Translations under genes and position numbers: made by a program
Assembly (NCBI GenBank): GCA_022844105.1
Contig: JALHMJ010000001.1
Coordinates: 124,001-188,000, forward strand
Source: Hyphomicrobium sp.
GTDB taxonomy: Bacteria > Pseudomonadota > Alphaproteobacteria > Rhizobiales > Hyphomicrobiaceae
Direction: 5' to 3'
DNA length: 64,000 nt
In this document: one piece after another, positions 34,720 through 44,239 of the stretch
Layout of the letters: every line of letters starts with the position of its first letter
Numbering within the stretch: position 1 is the first letter of the stretch
Notes under the pieces: generated by a model
What the model was told of the DNA's origin: nothing
The model's input: the letters and a program-made list of their open reading frames with translations, nothing else
Database searches by the model: none

Positions 34720-35625
34720 TCAGTCGTTGGGCACGGTCTTGACGATACTGGCGGTCGGACGGTCAGCGGCGCTGGCGGGTAGGCCTTTCACGTCCTTTTC
34801 GATGAGGGCGTCATATTCAGCGAGCGTCGCCGCGGGCGCTTTCGGCTTGATGTGGACGACTTTGTATCCACCTGCCTTGAGGGCGTCGAGTAAGCCCGGC
34901 AGGGCTTTGGCGGTGACCGGCTGGATGTCGTGCATCAACACGATGCCTTTGCCCTTCTTGTCGAGCTTCGCCATGGTGTCCTTCACCAGCTGCTCAGCAT
35001 TGCGAAACTTGAAATCAAAGCTGTCCACGTCCATCGAAAAGACAGCGATGTTGCGGGAGGCCAGATGTTCCAGGCTTTCGCGGCTGTCCTGTAGATATGG
35101 AAAGCGGAAAAATGGCGCGATGGGGACGCCGGCCGCCCGCTTGACCGCGCTCAAGCCTTTTTCAATTTCGTCAATGCCGTCTTTGGGGTCTTTCTTTTTG
35201 CGAATGTTGGCGTGGGTCATGGTGTGCGAGCCGACCGTGTGGCCGCGCTTGACGACGTCACGCAGAATTTCAGGCAGGCCGAGCGCCATCTTGCCGATGG
35301 AGAAAAACGTCGCCTTGGTGCAGTGGTTCTGCAGCGCATCGAGAATGGCCTTCGTGGTGTGAACCTGCGGGCCGTCGTCGAAGGTGAGAATGATTTCTTT
35401 ATCTTCGAGGAAATCGTAGGCCTTGTACTGTTCAAAGCCGAAACCGGGTCCGCCCGTGGTGTCTATTTCGGCCGTGCGCGCGACGCCCAGGGCATTGGGG
35501 TTGGCGCAAACCGGTTTGACAGCCGGCGGCGGGGCGGTCGGTGGCGCTTTCGTCGGCGCGGTGGGTCCCGCGAAAGCGGTGGCGGCGGTCAAGGTCACGG
35601 CCAAGGCCGTCAACAGCAAGCGCAT
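34720..35625 (-). CDS. Polysaccharide deacetylase (NodB-type), secreted, copy 3
   Basis: A 301-residue CE4 protein from ATG 35625 (GGGGG about 5 bases upstream). It has a signal peptide (LLLTALAVTLTAATAFA), a Pro/Ala-rich linker, the VCANPNALGV...FG signature shared with copies 1 and 2, then TFDDGPQ, HTMTH (metal His pair retained, Trp-Ser replaced by Met-Thr), FFRFPYL and IVLMHDIQP. Unlike copies 1 and 2 it has almost no C-terminal extension. It is 78 bases downstream of the EipA-like gene start on the same strand, so the two may share a promoter at about 35640-35900. Confidence 0.88.
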   Translation of the reverse strand: MRLLLTALAVTLTAATAFAGPTAPTKAPPTAPPPAVKPVCANPNALGVARTAEIDTTGGPGFGFEQYKAYDFLEDKEIILTFDDGPQVHTTKAILDALQNHCTKATFFSIGKMALGLPEILRDVVKRGHTVGSHTMTHANIRKKKDPKDGIDEIEKGLSAVKRAAGVPIAPFFRFPYLQDSRESLEHLASRNIAVFSMDVDSFDFKFRNAEQLVKDTMAKLDKKGKGIVLMHDIQPVTAKALPGLLDALKAGGYKVVHIKPKAPAATLAEYDALIEKDVKGLPASAADRPTASIVKTVPND

Positions 35626-35850
35626 TTCATCCCCCTTCAAGATTCAAGGCGGATCATAACATGGGTTAACTTTGGGGCGAGACGGCGAACCGTTCTGTGC
35701 GCTCCGGGTCTGTGCACTCCGGCTTTGATGACCGGTCATCGCGTCCATCCGCCGCCGCCGGTCCTTGACCTTCGTCATACCGGGATCGCGGCGGCATACC
35801 TATGACAGCCCGATCAAAAGTCGGCGAGGGGGTTTTCACCCGCGCAGAAA

Positions 35851-35896
35851 CTGTCTAGTATGATTGACAGTTGAGAGTGTCAGCTTTACCTGACAC
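35851..35896. promoter_or_regulatory. Inverted-repeat array and possible promoter upstream of fpr
   Basis: CTGTC (35851-35855), GACAG (35866-35870), GTGTCAG (35877-35883) and CTGACAC (35890-35896) alternate in orientation. The last two form a perfect 7-6-7 inverted repeat, and the first two a 5-10-5 repeat. TTGACA at 35864-35869 with TACCTG 17 bases later could be the -35 and -10 elements, so a repressor bound here would cover the promoter. GGAG (35906-35909) serves the fpr ATG at 35918. Confidence 0.5.
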
Positions 35897-35917
35897 ATTC
35901 GGTCTGGAGCGTTCGAT

Positions 35918-36751
35918 ATGCTGGACGACGTCGCCGTGCGGGAAATTGCCAATTCGCCCGAGACCGATAGGCCGCTAGCTCCAGGCTTGCGTCGGGAACG
36001 CGTTTTATCGATTGCCCACCATACCGATAAGCTATTTTCATTCCGGACAACCCGCTCACCCTCGTTTCGCTTTCAAAGCGGACAATTTGCGATGATCGGG
36101 CTGGAAACGCAGGGCCGGCCGCTGCTTCGCGCCTATTCGATGACCAGTGCGATCTATGATGATCATTTGGAGTTCTTTTCGATCAAGGTGCCGAACGGAC
36201 CGCTCACGTCTCGGCTGCAGCACATTTCAGTCGGCGACAGCATCGTCGTCAGCGGCAAGCCAACCGGTACGCTGGTGCTGTCCAATCTGAGGCCGGGAAA
36301 GCGGCTGTGGCTGTTAGCGACAGGCACCGGATTTGCGCCGTTTGCTAGTATCGTGCGGGACCCGGAAACCTACTCAGACTTCGATGCGGTGATCGCCGTC
36401 GAGGGTTGCCGGAAGGTCGCTGAATTGGAATTTGCAACGCGGGTCGTGACCGAGGTGCGATCGCACGAGTATCTCGGCGAATTGGCGGACGGAAAACTGC
36501 ATTATTATGCCACCGTGACGCGTGAACCTTTTCACCACAACGGGCGCATACCGGATTTGATTGCTGCCAACGCGATTGCGAGCGACCTGGGCCTTGCGCC
36601 GTTCGGGGCGTGCGAGGAGCGGGTGATGATGTGCGGCAATCCGCAGATGCTGGCGGACATGAAAGCGGTGCTTGAGGCGCGTGGATTTGATGAAGGCAGC
36701 AGCGGCCAGCCCGGCGCCTTCGTTATCGAGAAAGCATTTGTAGAAAAGTGA
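35918..36751 (+). CDS. fpr: Ferredoxin/flavodoxin-NADP+ reductase
   Basis: A cytoplasmic FAD enzyme moving electrons between NADPH and ferredoxin or flavodoxin. The 277 residues include the FAD motif RAYSMTS, the GTGFAPFASIVRDPE NADP site, MMCGNPQM, and the C-terminal AFVEK typical of the bacterial FPR subclass (subclass I, Rhodobacter/Azotobacter type). A 15-residue N-terminal extension precedes the family start. The upstream direct and inverted TGTCA repeats suggest redox- or stress-dependent control. Confidence 0.92.
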   Translation: MLDDVAVREIANSPETDRPLAPGLRRERVLSIAHHTDKLFSFRTTRSPSFRFQSGQFAMIGLETQGRPLLRAYSMTSAIYDDHLEFFSIKVPNGPLTSRLQHISVGDSIVVSGKPTGTLVLSNLRPGKRLWLLATGTGFAPFASIVRDPETYSDFDAVIAVEGCRKVAELEFATRVVTEVRSHEYLGELADGKLHYYATVTREPFHHNGRIPDLIAANAIASDLGLAPFGACEERVMMCGNPQMLADMKAVLEARGFDEGSSGQPGAFVIEKAFVEK

Positions 36752-36812
36752 CACCGTCAACGAGAACGCCCGCGCCAGTTGACGCGGGCCTCCGTCAGAT
36801 GTCGTCGAGATT

Positions 36813-37100
36813 TTATTTCTTTTCGATGCCCGGATGGTCTTGCATGGCCTTTTCGGCAAGGCCGCCCGTTTCCGGCTTCGCTGTCGGCGTGGCAGTGGTG
36901 CCACCGCCGGTTACGCCCGGCGCATCTTTCATGGCCTTTTCGGCCAAGCCGGATGTTGCAGGTTTTGCAGTGGGATCGGCCGTGGGGCCGGGGCCGGTTA
37001 CGCCGGGGTTATCCTTCATTTCCTTTTCGGAAATGTCCTCAGCCGCGGCGTAGGATGCCGATAGGCCAAGCGCCAGAAGTGCAACAAGTGCTGCTTTCAT
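36813..37100 (-). CDS. Small secreted protein with a triple internal repeat
   Basis: A 95-residue protein with a signal peptide (ALVALLALGLSASYAAA-ED). The mature 75 residues are three copies of a motif of the form EKxMKDxPGVTG followed by a Pro/Thr/Ala linker (ADPTAKPATSGLA): EKEMKDNPG, EKAMKDAPG and EKAMQDHPG. The unit is about 29 residues. No Cys or aromatic residues are present, so it is probably unstructured and periplasmic. It is convergent with fpr. I do not recognise the family. Confidence 0.75.
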   Translation of the reverse strand: MKAALVALLALGLSASYAAAEDISEKEMKDNPGVTGPGPTADPTAKPATSGLAEKAMKDAPGVTGGGTTATPTAKPETGGLAEKAMQDHPGIEKK

Positions 37101-37334
37101 GGGTAATCTCCTTAGACGATTGTTCCGAGCGATAGGGGACGGCTATCGTAGATTGCATTGCGCGGAGGCTATCAACACACTGTCCTAGGATTAACCTTAC
37201 ATCGCAATTTGGACAATGGAAGGGCAGTTCCGCGAGAGCGGCCGTCGTTCTCTCTAATGAAGTTACGCGCCGTTCGTTCCTGGGTTTCACCGATACGATC
37301 CGGTCCGAGGGAGAGCCCATTATGTATATTTCGA

Positions 37335-38831
37335 CTATTTCAGGCTTGGGAAATTGAATTCCGCACCCTTGCGAATGCCAGTTGGCCATCGCGCCGTGAC
37401 CGTCTTAAGGCGGGTGTAAAACCGCACGCCCTCGGGCCCATAAATCGCGTGATCGCCAAACAGCGACCGCTTCCAACCGCCGAAGGAGTGGTAGGCGACG
37501 GGAACGGGGAGCGGCACGTTGATGCCCACCATTCCGACTTCGATTTTGTCGGCGAAGGCGCGGGCGGCGTCGCCGTCACGGGTGAAGATTGCCGTGCCGT
37601 TGCCGTACTCGTGATCGTTGATCAGCTTGGCTGCCTCGTCGAACGAGCCGGCGCGCACGACCGACAGCACGGGGCCAAAAATTTCCTGCTTGTAAATCGT
37701 CATCTCTGGCGTGACGCGATCAAAGAGTGAGCCGCCAAGGAAATAGCCGTTCTCGTAGCCCTGCAGAACGAGGCCGCGCCCATCGACAACGAGTTCGGCA
37801 CCTTCCTTGACACCCTGATCGATCAAGCCGGCGATTTTGCGCTTGGCTTCAGCGGTGACGACGGGTCCCATTTCGGCGTCCGGATCGGTTGCCGGTCCGA
37901 TCTTTAGGGCGCGCACCTTCGGCGCCAAGGCTTCGACGAGCTTGTTCGCAGTCGTCTCGCCGACCGGAACTGCGACGGAAATCGCCATGCAGCGTTCTCC
38001 GGCGGACCCATATCCGGCGCCCATGAGCGCATCGACAGCCTGATCAATGTCGGCGTCCGGCATGACGATCATGTGGTTCTTGGCGCCACCGAGCGCCTGC
38101 ACGCGTTTGCCCTTCGCGGTGCCGCGAGCGTAGATGTATTCAGCGATCGGCGTCGACCCGACGAAACTTACAGCGGCGATATCGGGATGATCGAGGATCG
38201 CGTCGACGGCTTCCTTGTCGCCGTGGACGACATTGAAAACGCCCTTGGGCAGCCCGGCTTCAGCGAGCAGTTCCCAGATCAGCATCGGGGCCGAGGGGTC
38301 ACGCTCGGACGGCTTCAGGATGAATGTGTTGCCGCAGGCGATGGCCACCGGAAACATCCACATCGGCACCATGACGGGGAAGTTGAACGGCGTGATACCG
38401 GCGACGACGCCAAGCGGCTGACGGTCGGACCAGCTGTCGATATCAGGGCCGACATTGCGGCTGAATTCGCCCTTCAGAAGATGGGGAATGCCGCACGCGA
38501 AGTCGACGACGTCGATCCCGCGCTGCAGTTCGCCGAGCGCGTCGGAATGGGTCTTGCCATGTTCGAGAGAGATGGCGCGGGCGATGTCGTCGGCGCGCTT
38601 TTCGAGAAGCTCCTTATATTTGAAAAGGACCTTGGCTCGCTTCATGGGAGGCAATGCGCCCCACGCGGGCGCGGCGGCCTTGGCAACGGCGACGGCCGCG
38701 TCAACCTCGGCCTTGGCCGACAGCGGAAGGCTCGCGATCTGTTCGCCCGTGGCGGGATTAAAGACCGCAGCAAAGCGGGTCGACGCCGACGTCACCTTGC
38801 GGCCGTCGATGGCATTCTGGATCGTGAGCAT
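37335..38831 (-). CDS. mmsA: Methylmalonate-semialdehyde dehydrogenase (CoA-acylating)
   Basis: It converts methylmalonate semialdehyde to propionyl-CoA and malonate semialdehyde to acetyl-CoA, with NAD+ and CoA. From ATG 38831 it has 498 residues, the family length. It shows the NAD-binding [29 protein letters not shown], the catalytic Cys in [10 protein letters not shown], and [14 protein letters not shown]. The frame extends to 39113, but that part lies within the preceding gene. It is the last gene of the nine-gene diamine operon, 14 bases after the omega-aminotransferase, whose product malonate semialdehyde is its substrate. Confidence 0.93.
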   Translation of the reverse strand: MLTIQNAIDGRKVTSASTRFAAVFNPATGEQIASLPLSAKAEVDAAVAVAKAAAPAWGALPPMKRAKVLFKYKELLEKRADDIARAISLEHGKTHSDALGELQRGIDVVDFACGIPHLLKGEFSRNVGPDIDSWSDRQPLGVVAGITPFNFPVMVPMWMFPVAIACGNTFILKPSERDPSAPMLIWELLAEAGLPKGVFNVVHGDKEAVDAILDHPDIAAVSFVGSTPIAEYIYARGTAKGKRVQALGGAKNHMIVMPDADIDQAVDALMGAGYGSAGERCMAISVAVPVGETTANKLVEALAPKVRALKIGPATDPDAEMGPVVTAEAKRKIAGLIDQGVKEGAELVVDGRGLVLQGYENGYFLGGSLFDRVTPEMTIYKQEIFGPVLSVVRAGSFDEAAKLINDHEYGNGTAIFTRDGDAARAFADKIEVGMVGINVPLPVPVAYHSFGGWKRSLFGDHAIYGPEGVRFYTRLKTVTARWPTGIRKGAEFNFPSLK

Positions 38832-38845
38832 GATGAGGGCCTCGG

Positions 38846-40168
38846 CTACGGCGTCGTCGTGAGAACGTCGGTCAGGACGTCGAACAGGTGGTCGATTTCG
38901 GATTTCGTAATGATGAGCGGTGGCGAGAGAGCCATGATGTCGCCCGTGGTGCGCACAAGAACGCCTTTCTCGAATGCGCTCACGAAGCGATCGAAGGCGC
39001 GCTTGGTGGGCTGATCGGGAATGGGCTGGAATTCGATGGCCCCGATGAGACCGATGTTGCGGATGTCGATGACGTGGGGCATCTCGCGCATCGCATGAAG
39101 GCGTTCTTCCCAATAGGGCGCAAGCTCGGTCGCGCGGGTCATCAAACCTTCTTCGGCAAAGGTGTCGAGCGTGCCGAGTGCAGCGGCGCAGGCCATCGGA
39201 TGACCGGAGTAGGTGTAGCCGTGAAAGAAGTCGATGACCCAGTCGGGTCCGGTCTGGAAAGCACCGTGGACCTTATCGTTGACGAACACCGCACCCATCG
39301 GGATCGTGCCATTGGTTACACCCTTGGCGGTGGTGATGATGTCGGGCTTGATGCCGAAATAATCCGAGCCGAACGCGGTCCCCATGCGCCCGAACGCGGT
39401 GATCACCTCGTCGGCGATGAGCAGGATGTCGTGCTTGCGGCAGATCGCTTCGAGGCGTTTCAGATAGCCCTTGGGCGGGATCAGGACACCGGTCGAGCAG
39501 GCCACGGGCTCGACAATGACAGCGGCGATCGTTGAGGCGTCATGCAAGGCGACCAGCCGTTCCAGATCGTCGGCGAGTTCGGCGCCATGCTCTGGCTCGC
39601 CTTTCGAGAAGGCGTTGCGCGCCAGATCATGGGTGTGGCGAAGATGATCGACGCCGGCGACGAGGGCGCCGAACCACTTGCGGTTGTTGACCATGCCGCC
39701 GACCGACATGCCGCCAAAATTCACGCCGTGGTAGCCGCGCTCGCGGCCGATGAGGCGAACCTTGGCCGCGTTGCCCTTGGCGCGGTGATAGGCGAGAGCC
39801 ATCTTCAGAGCGGTCTCGACCGACTCTGAGCCGGAGTTGGTGAAAAAGACGTGGTTGAACCCTTCGGGAGCGACGTTGACGAGGCGGGATGCCGCTTCAA
39901 ACGCCTTGACGTGTCCCATCTGGAATGTGCCGGCGAAGTCGAGCGTCTCGGCTTGCTCCTTGATGGCCGCGACGATCTTCGGGCGGCAGTGACCGGCGTT
40001 GACGCACCACAGACCGGACGTCCCATCGAGCACGCGGCGGCCGTCGGGCGTGAAGTAGTTGACCCCGTCGGCGCGCGCGAACAGTCGCGGCGCGTTCTTG
40101 AACTGCCGGTTTGCCGTGAACGGCATCCAGAAGGCTTCGAGATCGTTGGTTTTCAACTGCACGTTCAT
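38846..40168 (-). CDS. bauA: Omega-amino acid (beta-alanine):pyruvate aminotransferase
   Basis: A class III PLP aminotransferase of 440 residues, strongly reminiscent of the Pseudomonas beta-alanine:pyruvate transaminase: [12 protein letters not shown] and [16 protein letters not shown] at the N-terminus, [15 protein letters not shown], and the PLP lysine in [16 protein letters not shown]. It makes malonate semialdehyde from beta-alanine. GGGGA lies 8 bases before the ATG. It sits between gabT (47-base gap) and mmsA (14-base gap), forming a two-step beta-alanine to acetyl-CoA module. Confidence 0.9.
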   Translation of the reverse strand: MNVQLKTNDLEAFWMPFTANRQFKNAPRLFARADGVNYFTPDGRRVLDGTSGLWCVNAGHCRPKIVAAIKEQAETLDFAGTFQMGHVKAFEAASRLVNVAPEGFNHVFFTNSGSESVETALKMALAYHRAKGNAAKVRLIGRERGYHGVNFGGMSVGGMVNNRKWFGALVAGVDHLRHTHDLARNAFSKGEPEHGAELADDLERLVALHDASTIAAVIVEPVACSTGVLIPPKGYLKRLEAICRKHDILLIADEVITAFGRMGTAFGSDYFGIKPDIITTAKGVTNGTIPMGAVFVNDKVHGAFQTGPDWVIDFFHGYTYSGHPMACAAALGTLDTFAEEGLMTRATELAPYWEERLHAMREMPHVIDIRNIGLIGAIEFQPIPDQPTKRAFDRFVSAFEKGVLVRTTGDIMALSPPLIITKSEIDHLFDVLTDVLTTTP

Positions 40169-40215
40169 GTGGCTGTCCCCGGGAGATCGAATTCCCCCTA
40201 AAATTATGGTGCGGT

Positions 40216-41511
40216 TTAGGAGGCTTGCGTGACGGCCTCGGTGAGGGCCGCTTCAAAAACGTCCATGCCTTCGCGAACAATTTCGTCGCTGGCCGTCAAC
40301 GGCGAGAGAAAACGGATGACGTTGCCGTAGGTGCCGCACGACAGGAGAATGAGCCCGCGCGCGTTGGCGGCTTTCAGCAGCGCCTGGGTCAACTGCGGTG
40401 CGGGTTCATGCGTCGTCTGATCCTTGACCAGTTCGACAGCGCACATGGCGCCGAGGCCACGAACATCGCCGATGCAGTTGAGGTTGGAGCGGCCGGCAAG
40501 TTCGCGGCAGCGGTCCATCATGATCGTGCCAATGGCGACCGCGCGATCGCACAGCTTCTCATCCTCGATGATGTCGAGCACCGCGTGGGCCGCGGCGCAG
40601 GCGACTGGATTGCCGGCGTAGGTGCCGCCAAGCCCGCCGGGGCCCGAGGCATCCATGATATCGGCGCGGCCGGTGATGGCGGCGAGCGGCATCCCGCCTG
40701 CCAAGCCTTTCGCCAGGGTGACGACGTCGGCCTTTACGCCGGCGTGGTCCATCGCGAACATCTTGCCGGTGCGCGCGAAGCCCGACTGGATTTCGTCGGC
40801 GATGAGCACGATGCCGTGTTCGTCACAGATTTCGCGCAGCGCGTGGAGGAACTCGGGCGGGGCAATATTGAAGCCGCCTTCGCCTTGCACCGGCTCGATG
40901 ATGATGGCCGCGATGCTCGATGGATCGGCGGTGTGCTTGAACAGGCTCTTCAGGCTGTAGAGGCTCTGCTCGACCGAAACGCAGTGGTAGGCGTTGGGGA
41001 ATTCCACCTGGTAGACGTCGGCGGGAAAGGGTCCGAAACCCTTCTTGTAGGGGACAACTTTGCCGGTCAAGGCCATACCCATCAGCGTGCGACCATGAAA
41101 CCCCGCGGTAAACGAAATGATGCCCGGACGGCCGGTATAAACGCGCGCGACCTTGACCGCGTTTTCGACGGCTTCGGCTCCAGTCGAGATCAGCATCGTC
41201 TTGGCCGGGCCTGCAACGGGTGCGACGGCATTGAGACGCTCGGCAAGGCGCACGTAAGATTCGTAGGGCGTCACCTGAAAGCAGACGTGGCTGAACGCCT
41301 TCATCTGTTCTTCGACGGCCTTCAGGATGCGCGGGTGCTGGTGGCCGGTGTTGGTGACGGCGATGCCGGCCGCAAAGTCGATGTAGCGTTTGCCGTCCTC
41401 GCTCCAGATTTCGGAATTCAGCGCGCGGGCGGCGTAAATCGATGTCGCATGCCCGATGCCGCGCGGAATGGCAGCGGTTCGGCGCTCGTGCAATTCGGCA
41501 GAAGTGGCCAT
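40216..41511 (-). CDS. gabT: 4-aminobutyrate (and probably 5-aminovalerate) aminotransferase
   Basis: A 431-residue class III aminotransferase. Motifs match GabT/DavT: FAAGIAVTNTGHQHPRI, STGAEAVENAVKVAR, FTAGFHGRTLMGMALTGK, IIEPVQGEGGFN, LIADEIQSGFARTG and the PLP lysine in VVTLAKGLAGGMPL. It converts GABA plus 2-oxoglutarate to succinate semialdehyde. Homologues also accept 5-aminovalerate, which would fit the adjacent gcdH. It follows gcdH by 14 bases. Confidence 0.93.
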   Translation of the reverse strand: MATSAELHERRTAAIPRGIGHATSIYAARALNSEIWSEDGKRYIDFAAGIAVTNTGHQHPRILKAVEEQMKAFSHVCFQVTPYESYVRLAERLNAVAPVAGPAKTMLISTGAEAVENAVKVARVYTGRPGIISFTAGFHGRTLMGMALTGKVVPYKKGFGPFPADVYQVEFPNAYHCVSVEQSLYSLKSLFKHTADPSSIAAIIIEPVQGEGGFNIAPPEFLHALREICDEHGIVLIADEIQSGFARTGKMFAMDHAGVKADVVTLAKGLAGGMPLAAITGRADIMDASGPGGLGGTYAGNPVACAAAHAVLDIIEDEKLCDRAVAIGTIMMDRCRELAGRSNLNCIGDVRGLGAMCAVELVKDQTTHEPAPQLTQALLKAANARGLILLSCGTYGNVIRFLSPLTASDEIVREGMDVFEAALTEAVTQAS

Positions 41512-41525
41512 GTGTCTTATGCTCC

Positions 41526-42761
41526 CTATGCGAACGCCTGGATGCCGGTCTGCGCGCGACCCAGGATCAAGGCATGAATGTCGGCTGTCCCCTCGTACGT
41601 GTTGACCGCTTCGAGGTTCAGCATGTGACGGATAACGGGATACTCGTCGGAAATGCCGTTGCCGCCGAGCATGTCGCGCGCGTTCCGCGCGATGTCGAGG
41701 GCTTTGAGGCAGCTGTTGCGCTTGATGAGCGAAATGGCTTCCGGCGCGAGGTGGCCGTTATCCTTCATGCGGCCCGCTTGCAGGCAGGCTCCGAAGGCGA
41801 GTGCGATTTCGGTCTGCATGTCGGCAAGTTTTTTCTGGATCAGCTGGTTGGCTGCCAGTGGACGTCCGAACTGGGTGCGGTCGAGAACATACTGCCGCGC
41901 CGTGCGCCAGCAGCTTTCGGCGGCGCCGATCGCGCCCCAGGCAATACCGAAGCGGGCGTTGTTCAGACAGCCAAACGGACCTTTAAGCCCGGCCACGTTG
42001 GGCAGAAGATTGGCGTCGGGAACGAACACGTCTTCGAGCACGATTTCACCGGTGACGGACGCGCGCAGCGACAGTTTGCTATCGATGCGAGGTGTCGAAA
42101 ATCCAGCCATGCCACGTTCGACGATGAACCCGCGAATGGCACCATCTTCGGTCTTGGCCCAAATCACGGCGATGTCGGCAAGCGGCGAATTGGTGATCCA
42201 GGTCTTGGCGCCGTCGAGGCGATAACCGCCGGTCTCGCGGCGGGCGCGGGTCGTCATGCCGCCGGGGTCCGAGCCATGATCGGGTTCGGTGAGGCCGAAG
42301 CAGCCAATGAGGTCGGCGTTGGCAAGGGCCGGCAGGAAGCGCTGCCGCTGGGCCTCGGAGCCATAGGCCCAGATCGGATACATGACGAGGCTCGACTGCA
42401 CGCTCATTGCCGAACGATAGCCGCTGTCAACAGCCTCGATCTCGCGTGCGATCAATCCATATGCAACGGCGCTGACACCTGCGCCCCCATAAGCTTCGGG
42501 TATCGTGGGCCCAAGGAAACCCATGGCGCCCAAATCGCGCATGATCGAGCGATCGAACCCTTCGGTGCGAAAATCCTGAACGACACGTGGAGCGAGCTTG
42601 TCGGCCGCAAACCTGCGTGCCGTTTCGCGCAACATGCGCTCGTCTTCGGTGAGCATCGCATCGAAGCCGAGCGGATCGGCCCAGTCGAATGAAGCGCGCG
42701 ACGAGGGCTCTGCGCCGGCCAGGGCGTCCACACCTTCGATCCTCTGAGTTGCCACTGACAT
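41526..42761 (-). CDS. gcdH: Glutaryl-CoA dehydrogenase
   Basis: An FAD-linked acyl-CoA dehydrogenase that oxidises and decarboxylates glutaryl-CoA to crotonyl-CoA. The 411 residues include [48 protein letters not shown], the conserved Arg region [18 protein letters not shown], and the catalytic Glu in [17 protein letters not shown]. These are GcdH-specific rather than general Acd features. ATG 42761 is preferred because AAGGA is well spaced from it; ATG 42773 sits directly on that site. Its presence between gabD and gabT points to a C5 branch. Confidence 0.93.
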   Translation of the reverse strand: MSVATQRIEGVDALAGAEPSSRASFDWADPLGFDAMLTEDERMLRETARRFAADKLAPRVVQDFRTEGFDRSIMRDLGAMGFLGPTIPEAYGGAGVSAVAYGLIAREIEAVDSGYRSAMSVQSSLVMYPIWAYGSEAQRQRFLPALANADLIGCFGLTEPDHGSDPGGMTTRARRETGGYRLDGAKTWITNSPLADIAVIWAKTEDGAIRGFIVERGMAGFSTPRIDSKLSLRASVTGEIVLEDVFVPDANLLPNVAGLKGPFGCLNNARFGIAWGAIGAAESCWRTARQYVLDRTQFGRPLAANQLIQKKLADMQTEIALAFGACLQAGRMKDNGHLAPEAISLIKRNSCLKALDIARNARDMLGGNGISDEYPVIRHMLNLEAVNTYEGTADIHALILGRAQTGIQAFA

Positions 42762-42779
42762 CGCCAGGCCCATCCTTTG

Positions 42780-44225
42780 CTACATTCCGCCGAGGCAGAT
42801 GAACTTGGTTTCCAGATACTCTTCCAGGCCCTCGGCAGCGCCTTCGCGGCCAAGCCCCGATTCCTTGACGCCGCCGAATGGTACGACTTCGTTGGAAAAA
42901 ATCCCCTCGTTGACACCGACCATGCCGGCTTCCAGCCGTTCCGCAGCCTTCCAGGCGCGTTGGATGTTCTGGCTGAAGAGATAAGCGGCGAGCCCGAACG
43001 GGGTGCTGTTGGCAAGCGCGATGGCTTCGTCGTCCGTCTCGAACTTGATCAGCGATGCGACGGGGCCGAAAATTTCCTGGCTGACAATGTCCATCTCGGT
43101 CGTGACGCCGGTCAGCACGGTGGGTTTATAGAACAGCGACCCCGCCGCATCCTTTGCGCCGCCGGTCTTGACGGTTCCGCCCTTGGCCACGGCGTCCGCC
43201 ATCAAACTTTCAACCTTGGCGATGGCCTCGGCATTGATGAGCGGGCCGAGGTTGACGCCTTTGCCCGTGCCCGCACCGACCACGAGTTTTTCCGCCGCGC
43301 TGGCGAGGGTGTCGGCAAAGCGGTCGTAAATTCCGGATTGGACAAGGATGCGGTTGGCGCACACGCAGGTCTGACCGGCGTTGCGGTATTTCGATGCCAT
43401 GGCCCCCGCAATCGCCTGATCCAGGTCGGCGTCGTTGAAAACAATGAGGGGCGCATTGCCGCCAAGTTCGAGCGTCAGCTTTTTGACGGTGTCGGCGCAC
43501 TGTCGGTAGAGAATTTTGCCGACTTCGGTCGAGCCGGTAAACGTCAGCTTGCGCACGCGCGGGTCGGCGCACAGGACTTCGCCGACGCCGCGCGCGTCAT
43601 GGGTCGTGACGACATTGAGCACGCCGCCCGGAACGCCGGCCTTTTCGGCGAGCTTGGCAAGTGCCAGCGCGCAGAGCGGCGTATCCTCGGCGGGCTTGAC
43701 GATGATGGTGCAGCCGGCGGCGAGCGCAGGCGCCACCTTGCGCGTGATCATGGCGATCGGGAAATTCCACGGCGTGATCGCGGCGACGACGCCGATCGGC
43801 TGCTTGATGGTGAGATAACGCTTCGAGGCGGCGGTTGTTGGGATTGTGCGGCCGTAGGCGCGCTTGCCTTCTTCGGCAAACCATTCGACGAACGATGCGC
43901 CATAGGCGACCTCGCCACGCGATTCCGCCAACGGCTTGCCTTGCTCGGCCGTCATCAGTTGGGCCAGGGCTTCTGATTCCGACATGATCAAGTCGAACCA
44001 GCGCTTCAATATCGCGGCGCGGTCCTTGGCCGTTTTCGCCGACCACGCGGGCAGGGCAGCACTGGCTGCATCGACGGCGCGGCGGGCGTCGGCCGGCGTC
44101 AGGTTCGGCACGCTTGCAATGTCGAGGCCGGTCGCCGGATTGACGACCGCGAACCGGTCCTTCGACGTCACCCATTCGCCGCCAATGTAGGCGGATGTGG
44201 GAAACTCGTCAGGGGTCATGTCCAT
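42780..44225 (-). CDS. gabD: Succinate (glutarate) semialdehyde dehydrogenase
   Basis: An NAD(P)+-dependent aldehyde dehydrogenase of 481 residues. GabD features: AITPWNFPIAMITRKVAPALAAGC, FTGSTEVGKILYRQC, ELGGNAPLIVFNDADLD, the catalytic Cys in NAGQTCVCANRI, and FSNEVVPFGGVKESGLGREG. It completes GABA to succinate, and family members also take glutarate semialdehyde to glutarate. ATG 44225 is favoured because CGGAG is about 9 bases upstream; a TTG at 44243 would overlap the puuC stop. It lies directly before gcdH. Confidence 0.92.
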   Translation of the reverse strand: MDMTPDEFPTSAYIGGEWVTSKDRFAVVNPATGLDIASVPNLTPADARRAVDAASAALPAWSAKTAKDRAAILKRWFDLIMSESEALAQLMTAEQGKPLAESRGEVAYGASFVEWFAEEGKRAYGRTIPTTAASKRYLTIKQPIGVVAAITPWNFPIAMITRKVAPALAAGCTIIVKPAEDTPLCALALAKLAEKAGVPGGVLNVVTTHDARGVGEVLCADPRVRKLTFTGSTEVGKILYRQCADTVKKLTLELGGNAPLIVFNDADLDQAIAGAMASKYRNAGQTCVCANRILVQSGIYDRFADTLASAAEKLVVGAGTGKGVNLGPLINAEAIAKVESLMADAVAKGGTVKTGGAKDAAGSLFYKPTVLTGVTTEMDIVSQEIFGPVASLIKFETDDEAIALANSTPFGLAAYLFSQNIQRAWKAAERLEAGMVGVNEGIFSNEVVPFGGVKESGLGREGAAEGLEEYLETKFICLGGM

Positions 44226-44239
44226 GGGCGCGGTCTCCG

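Noticed and set aside
38832-39113. N-terminal extension of mmsA to 592 residues.
   Set aside because: The extra part is an Arg/His-rich shadow of the omega-aminotransferase gene; family length and motifs start at 38831.
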